From positions 1 to 49,401 of the forward strand of contig JAFXJR010000050.1 in the NCBI GenBank assembly GCA_017532145.1: 49,401 nt of DNA. Reading direction: 5' to 3'. Of the stretch, positions 42,982-49,401 are shown piece after piece (position 1 is the first letter of the stretch; the number at the start of each line of letters is the position of its first letter). Both the position numbers and the translations under genes were made by a program. The notes beneath the pieces are model-generated. The model ran no database searches, was not told the DNA's origin, and was given only the letters and a program-made list of their open reading frames with translations. Source of the stretch: Lachnospiraceae bacterium. GTDB taxonomy: Bacteria > Bacillota > Clostridia > Lachnospirales > Lachnospiraceae.

Positions 42982-43836
42982 ATGGTAAGAACGCAGGTTT
43001 TAATGATGCTGAACAGACTGTTTAAGGCACCCGTTCATCCTTTTAACCTACAGAAAAAAGAAGGAAAGAGCTATGCCCTGTGGCAATATGAAAAGGGTGG
43101 AGAAACCTTAAAATTTTTTCAGAAAAAGTATACACAGAATATGATGCTGAAGAATAAAACGGTGGTGGATATTGGCTGTGGGCCGGCAGGAAAATCCTTA
43201 TATTTTGCTTCTCATGGAGCCAAAAAGGTATATGGAGTGGATATGCTGGAGCAGTATAAAAAGGAATCCATGAAGCTGGCAGAGAAGCTGGGAGTTAAGG
43301 ATAGGTTTGAATTTGTCAGCTGTGACAGCACCCGACTTCCTTTCCCAGACGGTTTTGCGGATACCATTATTTTGAATAATACCATGGAGCATTTGGCTGA
43401 TCCAGAAAAATCTCTGACGGAAATGGAAAGAATATTGAGTAAGAATGGAAGAATCTATATTAATTTTCCCCCCTATTACCATCCCAGTGGAGCCCATCTT
43501 ACCGATGCTGTTTTTATTCCCTGGGTACATCTGCTATTTTCTGACAAGGTGCTGATAGAAGCCTATAAAAAGCTGGTGAGTGGACTGCCTGATGGAGAGA
43601 GCAGGATTAAGTTCAGAATATCAAAAAGAGACGATGGTACAGAGTATTTTTCCTATATTAATAAGATGACAGTGAAGAGGTTTCGGCAAATAGTAAAGGA
43701 ACTGGATATGAAGCCTGTGTATTATGAGGAGGTTCCATTAAGACCCTATCTGCTCTTATTGGCCAGGATTCCTGTGATAAAGGAGATGTTTATCAGAACG
43801 GTAGTATGTGTGTTTGAGAAAAAAAATGAGAGATAA
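42982..43836 (+). CDS. Class I SAM-dependent methyltransferase
   Basis: The 284-residue protein shows motif I VVDIGCGPAGKSLYFASHGA, motif II VYGVDMLEQY, and the acidic-aromatic motif DTIILNNTMEHLADPEKSLT followed by LSKNGRIYINFPPYYHPSGA. This is the Methyltransf_11/UbiE-like type, common in glycan clusters. The substrate cannot be derived. It stands alone between the SLH gene and the signalling genes, with its own terminator, so a link to the glycan island is only possible. Confidence 0.87.
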   Translation: MVRTQVLMMLNRLFKAPVHPFNLQKKEGKSYALWQYEKGGETLKFFQKKYTQNMMLKNKTVVDIGCGPAGKSLYFASHGAKKVYGVDMLEQYKKESMKLAEKLGVKDRFEFVSCDSTRLPFPDGFADTIILNNTMEHLADPEKSLTEMERILSKNGRIYINFPPYYHPSGAHLTDAVFIPWVHLLFSDKVLIEAYKKLVSGLPDGESRIKFRISKRDDGTEYFSYINKMTVKRFRQIVKELDMKPVYYEEVPLRPYLLLLARIPVIKEMFIRTVVCVFEKKNER

Positions 43837-43845
43837 AGACAGGGA

Positions 43846-43875
43846 GGCTGCTTGGATTGTCAAGCAGCCCTTTTT
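43846..43875 (+). terminator. Intrinsic terminator after the methyltransferase gene
   Basis: GGCTGCTTG (43846-43854) pairs perfectly with CAAGCAGCC (43861-43869), 6-base loop, then CTTTTT. Confidence 0.92.
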
Positions 43876-43965
43876 CACTGCTTTGCCGGTAAGTTATTTG
43901 ACTTTCTTTATCTAAATTGTTAAGATTAACATACAACAGCTATGTGTAGTAAGGGGGAAGTACAG

Positions 43966-44028
43966 ATGCTAAAGATGGAAATTTATCATAGTGGGATATG
44001 GATGTCTGATGGTCAGCACCCGTTATAG
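43966..44028 (+). CDS. Possible 20-residue leader peptide or signal ORF upstream of the kinase
   Basis: A short frame (MLKMEIYHSGIWMSDGQHPL) follows a good ribosome site (AAGGGGGAAG, 5 bases upstream) and ends 27 bases before the AgrC-like kinase gene. It has no Cys and no leader-like features of AgrD, so it is not a clear autoinducer. It may be chance. Confidence 0.25.
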   Translation: MLKMEIYHSGIWMSDGQHPL

Positions 44029-44055
44029 TAAGTCGGTAAAGGGGAGGATTCCGAT

Positions 44056-44784
44056 ATGGTGGGTGACTGGGATTGGATTTCTTTTTTAGTAGATACTGTG
44101 TCTGTTTTTCTAATTACCATAGGAATTTCCGGATGTGTCAGTATTTATAGCTTACATTTGCGTATTCCCAAATGTATTTTGATTACCATAATGGCGATAA
44201 AGCTATTATTGGTGGATGTGGGTATAGGAATCTGCTGGGAATATTTTTGTCAGAATGATAGGAAATACTATATTCTACTATCGTTTATTCTACTGATCGG
44301 TTCGTTGTTTATGATTTTTTTTACATGGTATGCCAGCAGGGATGAACTGTTAAAGGTAGTGATAGTCATTTTGACAGGAAACTATTTGACGATGCTCTGT
44401 AGGGGAATAGTTACTTTGCCCTCTACTTTGGGATGGATAAAGGGGAGGCAGGAGGAAGGACTGGAGCTTTTGGGGGTAGCCTGTGTGGTATTCGTAAGAA
44501 AATGGGGATTAAACTATGGAATTTTTGAGAAAATCAAAAAATATCAGCTGAGGGATAGAAGCTTTTGGATTATCTTTTCTGTGGGAAGCTGGATGCTTTC
44601 CCTGGGCTGTATCAGAGAGGGTTTATGGGAAGGGAAGCAGATCTATTGGTTAAAAATAGGCTTAACTATGTTGGTTATGGCAGGTTATATGATATATCAG
44701 AAGGTTCAGCAGGAGCATTTGGTTCAGGAAAATCAACTGTTGATTCAGCAGCAGAATCTTATGCAGGAGTACCATCAAGGATAG
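44056..44784 (+). pseudogene. AgrC-like sensor kinase, N-terminal membrane part (frameshifted gene)
   Basis: The frame covers 242 codons with about six hydrophobic segments (LVDTVSVFLITIGISGCVSI, YILLSFILLIGSLFMIFFTW, VVIVILTGNYLTMLCRGIVT), the usual sensor of peptide-sensing GHKL kinases. It then has the linker coiled coil VQENQLLIQQQNLMQEYHQ. It stops at TAG 44782-44784, where the related kinase at 45618 continues without interruption. The kinase part follows at once in another frame, so a one-base change near 44770-44790 breaks the gene, unless it is a sequencing error. GGGGAGG precedes the ATG. Confidence 0.8.
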
Positions 44785-45341
44785 GAGGCCAAATCAGTCT
44801 GACAAGCCGGATGCATCAGGATATAGATAGACATATGGAGCTTTTGGAAGAACTGTCCATCTGTTGTCAGAAGAAAGAACGGATAGATAATGAAGAGCAG
44901 GATAATATCTGCTACTGCAAGGATATTGTAGTGGATTCCGTCATCTACAACAAGGTCAGAACTTGCAGGGAATCAGGTATCCAAACGAAAATTTCTATGG
45001 AAGATTTTGATAAAGGGAATATTTCTGATTTGGAAATACTGGGACTGTTATATAATCTGTTTGACAATGCAATAGAGGCTTGCCAGAGAGTAAAGGAGGG
45101 AGAGAGATTTATTGAAATCAGTGCGGTTAAGGTGGCAGGCAGGTTAATGCTAACGATACGCAATAGTATGAGAGAGGTAGAGGTACGAAATGGAAGGTTG
45201 GTAACCTCAAAGAAAAATAAGGACTTCCATGGAGTAGGATTGGGGATTATTGAGGACTTTGTGAAAAAGCATCGTGGAGTGATGAAAATTAAAGCAAAGG
45301 ATGGAGTATTTGAAGTAGATATTGGTGTAGAAATATGGTAA
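44781..45341 (+). pseudogene. AgrC-like sensor kinase, C-terminal GHKL part (frameshifted gene)
   Basis: This is the continuation in frame -1. It has the phospho-acceptor helix with MHQDIDRHMELLEEL (RHD is HQD here), ICYCKDIVVDSVIYNKVRTC and the N-box LLYNLFDNAIEAC with the Asn residues intact. The G-box is FHGVGLGIIEDFVKKHRG, and it ends in DIGVEIW. The ATP-binding core is therefore preserved. It has no convincing start codon or ribosome site of its own near the break; an internal ATG at 44811 exists. It is followed 2 bases later by a very strong terminator. Confidence 0.8.
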
Positions 45342-45343
45342 AT

Positions 45344-45407
45344 AAGACTTTTTTTCAATCGAAACTGTGTGATATGGCTTCGGTTGAAAAAAAGTTTTAT
45401 TTTTTTT
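45344..45407 (+). terminator. Strong intrinsic terminator after the first kinase
   Basis: AAGACTTTTTTTCAATCGAA (45344-45363) pairs with TTCGGTTGAAAAAAAGTTTT (45379-45398), 20 pairs with two G-U, followed by an eight-T run. The rest of the 276-base gap before the next kinase is AT-rich with no other feature I can support. Confidence 0.9.
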
Positions 45408-45617
45408 AAAAAATTTTAGGGATTTTTCATGAAAAAACGATTCTATAAATGAAGACCTAAGATGTCAATTATTACATAAAGACTGCTAAAAATGCCATTC
45501 TGTAGAAATCAGATTTTGAAATTACTATAATAAGAAGTAAAATGGAGATTTTATTGTATACATAAAGGTATCTATTCAGAAAGAATGCAGAAGGAATAGC
45601 TACAAGAAGGAGTATAA

Positions 45618-46427
45618 ATGGAAAGATATCTGGATGTTCTATATATAATGGTATTGACGGTATTAGTCAGTTGTATAATAGCTTATATTTTCTTCCAAAG
45701 AAGAAAACGGAAGAAGGTCTTTGATGAAAGTCAGGATCTGTTGTTGCAGCAAAATCTGCTTCAGGAATATCAGGCAGCAGTACAGGAGCAGATGGATATG
45801 GCCAGAAAACTGCGCCATGATATTGCAAACCATATGGAGACGATGGAGGAGCTGGTCAAAAGGTATGGGGAGGATGAGAAGGTGTTTCAGTATATGGATT
45901 CCCTAAGGGAGAAGTATAAAGGACTGGAAAGAATACACTACTGTAAGGACCCCATTCTGGATTCTGTTATCTATAATAAGATGAAAATCTGTATAGAGGC
46001 AGGAATCGAGACCAATATACGCATGAATTTTTTTGAAAAAGGCAGTATTCAGGAAATAGATATGCTAAAGCTTCTCTACCATCTATTTAATCATGCAATA
46101 GAAGGGTGCTGCCAGATGGAGAAGGGAGAGAGATTTATTGAACTGAGTGGTGGTTGCGTAGCAGGTCATATGATATTGAAAATGTGCAGCAGTATGAAGG
46201 TGGTGGAAGAAAAAAAGGGATATTTTCTGACCTTGAAAAAGAACAGGGAGATGTCCGGCATAGACATGACGGTAATCGAGGAGTTTGCCCGGAAGTACCA
46301 TGGAGAAGTTATGGTGAAAATTGTTGATGGTATGCTGGAGACAACGGTAAGTGCAGAGATACAAACAGACACAAAAAATACAGGAAAAGAGAGGAGAATT
46401 AGTGATGATAAGAATAGGAGTGTGTGA
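45618..46427 (+). CDS. GHKL (AgrC-like) histidine kinase with degenerate ATP-binding boxes
   Basis: The product has 269 residues. A single membrane segment (VLYIMVLTVLVSCIIAYIFF) replaces the multi-span sensor. A coiled coil and the acceptor helix with LRHDIANHMETMEEL (intact His) follow. The ATP-binding N-box reads LLYHLFNHAIEGC instead of LLYNLFDNAIEAC as in the sister gene, with both key Asn positions changed to His. The G-box reads SGIDMTVIEEF instead of HGVGLGIIEDF, losing its glycines. It is likely a pseudokinase that could be phosphorylated or act as a partner but not bind ATP normally. AGAAGGAG lies upstream. It overlaps the regulator gene by 23 bases. Confidence 0.8.
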   Translation: MERYLDVLYIMVLTVLVSCIIAYIFFQRRKRKKVFDESQDLLLQQNLLQEYQAAVQEQMDMARKLRHDIANHMETMEELVKRYGEDEKVFQYMDSLREKYKGLERIHYCKDPILDSVIYNKMKICIEAGIETNIRMNFFEKGSIQEIDMLKLLYHLFNHAIEGCCQMEKGERFIELSGGCVAGHMILKMCSSMKVVEEKKGYFLTLKKNREMSGIDMTVIEEFARKYHGEVMVKIVDGMLETTVSAEIQTDTKNTGKERRISDDKNRSV

Positions 46428-47115
46428 CGATAATGCCTTAGCCTTTGAGCGGATAGAAAGAGACTTAAGGGATTTTCTGGAACAGAATCAGGAGAGCTAT
46501 ACCTTACAGATGTTTCAGGGTGGGGAAGCCTTGTTAGAGTTTTGCAAGGATACAAGGAGTTGTCTGGATTTGGTGTTTATGGATATTGAGATGCCAGGGA
46601 TGAATGGAATCGAAGCAGCCACCAGAATCCATGAATATCAGCCACACTGTCAGATTGCTTTTAACACAAATTATCTGGCATATGCTTCGGATGTCTACGA
46701 GACAGAACATTGTTACTATATCCTGAAGGATGAGTTTGCGAAACGGCTGCCGGATGTATTCAGAAAGTATAAGGAAAGTAAAAAGAGGAACAGGATATAT
46801 ATCAGGACAAAGAATGGAATAGAGAGAATCTATGTGCAGGATATCCTCTATGTGGAAAGACGGTTAAAAAAGAGCTATATCTGTATGCGGGAAGGAAATG
46901 AGATTGCCACCAGCTATCCTTTGGAGAAGATGATGGAGCAGCTGGAGGCCTTTGGATTTGGACGATGCCATACCAGCTATATCGTATCCTTTGAGAAGAT
47001 ACGCAAATATCGGGATGGCGGATTTGAAATGGATGATGAGAGATTTATCAATATAAGCAGAAAGTTTAGTGCGATAAAGAAGGATTTTTTGGTGTGGGCA
47101 GGAAATCAGATTTAA
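46405..47115 (+). CDS. LytTR-family response regulator
   Basis: The 236-residue regulator has an N-terminal receiver domain with the acidic pair CDDN (residues 7-10), the phospho-acceptor Asp in LVFMDIEMPGMNG and the lysine in YYILKDE. The C-terminal LytTR DNA-binding domain (about 130-236) has RNRIYIRTKNGIERIYVQDI, LYVERRLKKSYI and FGRCHTSYIVSFEKIRKY. LytTR regulators control surface, peptide and quorum-sensing genes in Firmicutes and are usually paired with GHKL kinases, as here. The ATG at 46405 has GAGGAG 8 bases upstream and overlaps the kinase. The stop lies in a dispersed repeat. Targets are not visible in the window. Confidence 0.9.
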   Translation: MIRIGVCDDNALAFERIERDLRDFLEQNQESYTLQMFQGGEALLEFCKDTRSCLDLVFMDIEMPGMNGIEAATRIHEYQPHCQIAFNTNYLAYASDVYETEHCYYILKDEFAKRLPDVFRKYKESKKRNRIYIRTKNGIERIYVQDILYVERRLKKSYICMREGNEIATSYPLEKMMEQLEAFGFGRCHTSYIVSFEKIRKYRDGGFEMDDERFINISRKFSAIKKDFLVWAGNQI

Positions 47116-47472
47116 CCGAATCAAGGAAGTTCCCCACTTCAAGTACACCAGGTACGAAGTGGGGAACGCTATTTCGTCGTGAAAGGGAACTTATTTGTGT
47201 CAGGTGGAGTACAGGCTTCATCTGACAAATTACAAAGTGGTTTTACCAGCAATCTGTTTTGACCAACAGCCTTTGCCAAGCAAGTCAGGTTCGTTTTATG
47301 TCCATGGATATGGAACTGAAATAGTTCTCTATTTTAGGGATTTAAAAAAATCAGCGATTTACTTGATAAAGATAAAAGGTAATGATTCAGCAGGTCTGTA
47401 CATTTGCTGTGCTGACCGTGGGAAAACGCAGCGGTAACAATCGTAACGGTGAGGGTACTGAACAGTTATGAT
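47109..47472 (+). repeat. Cluster of dispersed repeats in the gap before the CHAP protein gene
   Basis: This gap of about 380 bases is mostly repeat. The TTTAACCGAATCAAG unit (47109-47199) has a perfect 12-bp hairpin GTTCCCCACTTC/GAAGTGGGGAAC (47129-47167). The CAGGTGGAGT hairpin is at 47198-47227. Palindrome part A (47388-47426, diverged) and part B (47440-47472) follow. A short open frame across 47195-47437 consists of repeat sequence and is not counted as a gene. Confidence 0.8.
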
Positions 47473-47493
47473 AAAAGATAAGGAGGGAACATG

Positions 47494-49401
47494 ATGAAGA
47501 AAAGATGTTTGGGAATGCTTCTGGCAGCAGTTGTAGCTTTGACATCCATGGATGTGGGAGGCTTGATGGTGAAGGCAGCAGAAGTGGCGGAAACAGAGAT
47601 TGCGGGGACAGAGGCTGATGGAGCGGAGGCTGTTCCACAGGAAATTCCTATATTGGAGATAGGGAGACAGGAAGGTTATATGGGGCAGATGCCAGTAGTA
47701 ACGGCTTCCGGAGGGCAGGTTCACAAGCCCTTGCCAAAGCTGACGGGGAATAAGAGGATAGACGCTGCCAACATTGCTTATAGCCAGATTGGGTATACAG
47801 AAAGCTATTATGATGCTAATGGAAACTATTCCAGTAGCGGTAATTATAATGCTTATGGTCCCAAGGCCGAGTGGTGTGTGTACTTTGCCCGTTGGTGCGC
47901 CATGCAGGCAGGTCTGGATAGCTCCAAATGGTTGAATACAGGAAGTACTAACGCCCTTATTGCCTGGTTCCAGCAGCAGGGACGCTGGCATAACCGGGAT
48001 AGAAATAAATGGAGTCTCTCCAGCAGAGGTTCTTATAGCGATGGAACGGATGATGGATACATTCCTGAGGTAGGAGATTTTGCCGCCATTGAGAATGGAA
48101 AAAGTGATGGAGATACCTCTGCAAATAACGCACCTGACCATACAGGTATAGTACATAGCGTGGATAGTAACTATATCTGTCTGGTAGAAGGTAATGTGGG
48201 AGATAAGGTGGTCTACAGAAAGTACAATCGCTCCAATCTCCGCTATAGCTCCAGTGTGTATATTGTGGGATTTGGAGAGCCGGATTATGGGACAGGAGGT
48301 TCTTCTCAGCCTACGACGAATCGATTGCCAATCGGTTCTTCGGACAGCTTAGGAGGTGGAGAAGGCTGTCTGTTTGTAGGAGGATGGGCATACGATCCAG
48401 ACTCTTCCCGCTCTGCATCAGTGACGATTAAAATTAGTGTGGGAGGACCGGAAGGAACAGGCTCAACCTATACGATTACCACAAATCAAAGTAGACCGGA
48501 TGTAGTCCAAGTTCATCCCAATGCTCCGGATAACTGCGGATTTGACCATATAGTGAAGGTGAATGAAAGAGGAAATCAGCCGGTTTATATTTATGCTGTG
48601 GATGCACAGGATGCAAGCAAGAGTACATTACTGGCGAGTAAGACAGTAATGATTTACGATGTACCCTTCTCTATAGATTTTGGTCAGAAGTCTTTAAGCG
48701 TAAAAACAGGAGAATTCATCAATTTTCCCTGTAGCTTTACCGGCGATGGAATCCACCATCTAAGCTATTTCTTTTCTGATTTTTCAGTAGCCAATATGAA
48801 AGGACTGACAGAGATAGATTGGACTAAGGGTACTTGCAAAATACAAATGCAAGGCGTGAAAGCCGGAGCCACTACATTGACTATCTATTTAATGGATACC
48901 AATGATAATCAGCTGTACAGTAAATCGATTCCGGTTACTGTGATTCAGCCGGTGACTGGTGTAGGGTTAAATAAAACCTCCTTAAGCCTAAAAGCAGGAA
49001 GTACAGGAAAGCTGACCGCTACCGTTTCTCCTTCGGATGCTTCTAATAAAAGTATCAACTGGAGCAGCAGCAACACCAGTGTGGCTACAGTAAGCAGTAA
49101 TGGAACAGTGACTGCCAAGGCAGCTGGAACAGCTACGATTACGGCTGCCGCAGCAGATGGCTTCGGCAAAAAGGCAAGCTGTAGCGTTACCGTACAAAAG
49201 CCGGACATTAAGGTGACAGGTATTTCCTTAAACCGGACGACAGCCCAGCTGACGCTTGCTACGGCCAGTACCATACAATTGTCGGCAACCGTTACCCCAT
49301 CCAATGCCACGAATAAAAATATCAACTGGAGCAGCAGCAACACCAGTGTGGCTACGGTAAGTAGTAAGGGAACAGTGACTGCCAAGGCAGCAGGAACAGC
49401 C
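47494..49401 (+). CDS. Secreted CHAP-domain protein with Big_2 repeats, 3' end outside window
   Basis: An open frame of at least 636 codons runs to the window edge. Residues 1-~27 are a signal peptide (MKKRCLGMLLAAVVALTSMD). A CHAP amidase/peptidase domain follows, with the catalytic Cys in AEWCVYFARWCAMQAG and His in APDHTGIVHSVD, and GDFAAIENG between them. A beta-rich middle (CLFVGGWAYDPDSSRSASVT) leads to bacterial Ig-like Big_2 repeats (VTGVGLNKTSLSLKAGSTGK, WSSSNTSVATVSSNGTVTAK). It probably cleaves peptidoglycan cross-bridges or stem peptides outside the cell. ATG 47494 is 7 bases from AGGAGG; ATG 47491 is too close. Confidence 0.9.
   Translation, partial: MKKRCLGMLLAAVVALTSMDVGGLMVKAAEVAETEIAGTEADGAEAVPQEIPILEIGRQEGYMGQMPVVTASGGQVHKPLPKLTGNKRIDAANIAYSQIGYTESYYDANGNYSSSGNYNAYGPKAEWCVYFARWCAMQAGLDSSKWLNTGSTNALIAWFQQQGRWHNRDRNKWSLSSRGSYSDGTDDGYIPEVGDFAAIENGKSDGDTSANNAPDHTGIVHSVDSNYICLVEGNVGDKVVYRKYNRSNLRYSSSVYIVGFGEPDYGTGGSSQPTTNRLPIGSSDSLGGGEGCLFVGGWAYDPDSSRSASVTIKISVGGPEGTGSTYTITTNQSRPDVVQVHPNAPDNCGFDHIVKVNERGNQPVYIYAVDAQDASKSTLLASKTVMIYDVPFSIDFGQKSLSVKTGEFINFPCSFTGDGIHHLSYFFSDFSVANMKGLTEIDWTKGTCKIQMQGVKAGATTLTIYLMDTNDNQLYSKSIPVTVIQPVTGVGLNKTSLSLKAGSTGKLTATVSPSDASNKSINWSSSNTSVATVSSNGTVTAKAAGTATITAAAADGFGKKASCSVTVQKPDIKVTGISLNRTTAQLTLATASTIQLSATVTPSNATNKNINWSSSNTSVATVSSKGTVTAKAAGTA
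49051..49401 (+). repeat. Near-identical DNA repeats encoding Big_2 modules
   Basis: The ~84 bases at 49053-49136 and 49318-49401 (ATCAACTGGAGCAGCAGCAA onward) differ at only a few third positions. This marks recent duplication or conversion of Ig-like modules; more copies may lie beyond the edge. Confidence 0.85.

Noticed and set aside
47195-47437. An 80-codon frame before the CHAP gene
   Set aside because: It is composed of dispersed repeats; its end (SAGLYICCADRGK) is simply the translated part A repeat.
1-49401. CRISPR arrays, rRNA and tRNA genes
   Set aside because: I saw no regularly spaced direct repeats and no cloverleaf or rRNA-like sequence; the repeats present are dispersed hairpins.

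Overview
The window looks like a chromosomal segment of a motile, gut-type Lachnospiraceae (Clostridia). The evidence is the late flagellar gene order (flgN-flgK-flgK-flgL-fliW-csrA-flaG-fliD-fliS-hag), strong AGGAGG-type ribosome sites, modest G+C, sigma-28 promoters of the TAAA-N15-NCCGATAT type, an SLH-domain surface protein and AgrC/LytTR-type signalling genes. No species is claimed.

Region 1 (1-10.3 kb) is the late flagellar operon. It encodes hook-junction proteins (two tandem FlgK paralogues and FlgL), the FliW/CsrA post-transcriptional switch, FlaG, the FliD cap, the FliS chaperone, a small coiled-coil chaperone-like protein and a short flagellin. Two sigma-28 promoters with identical geometry precede flaG and hag. 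The hag leader folds into two hairpins. The one next to the ribosome site displays AUGGAU in its loop, the expected CsrA target, so the FliW-CsrA-flagellin circuit known from Bacillus can be read directly from the DNA.

Region 2 (10.4-38.4 kb) starts right after the flagellin terminator and is a large glycan and phosphonate island. It holds three paralogous DUF3880/CgeB-type glycosyltransferases, several other glycosyltransferases, two or three methyltransferase domains and four LicD domains in three genes (one gene is a tandem LicD-LicD fusion). It also holds a phosphonate pathway: PEP mutase fused to an N-terminal cytidylyltransferase-like domain, phosphonopyruvate decarboxylase and an iron-type alcohol dehydrogenase. 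Two LicC/PntC-like nucleotidyltransferases are present, one fused to a PLP aminotransferase, together with a CDP-glycerol-glycerophosphotransferase-like protein. The simplest reading is a system that makes a C-P compound (2-hydroxyethyl- or 2-aminoethylphosphonate), activates it with CTP, and transfers it through LicD or CDP-alcohol-transferase enzymes onto a glycan, probably the flagellin glycan. This is the main candidate for an undescribed system here.

Two mobile relics interrupt the island. One is an IscB (RuvC/HNH RNA-guided nuclease) gene with a recognisable upstream omega-RNA. An in-frame TGA separates its C-terminal domain. The other is the wreck of an IS607-type serine recombinase. 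Five kinds of short palindromic repeat are scattered between genes, several touching stop codons, and one supplies the last residues of a gene.

Region 3 (38.4-49.4 kb) is less coherent. It contains a truncated AAA-ATPase/PD-(D/E)XK remnant, a MATE transporter, a secreted SLH protein, a methyltransferase and a decayed AgrC-like signalling locus (one frameshifted kinase, one kinase with a degenerate ATP-binding N-box, and an intact LytTR regulator). It ends with a CHAP-amidase protein carrying Big_2 repeats that runs off the window.
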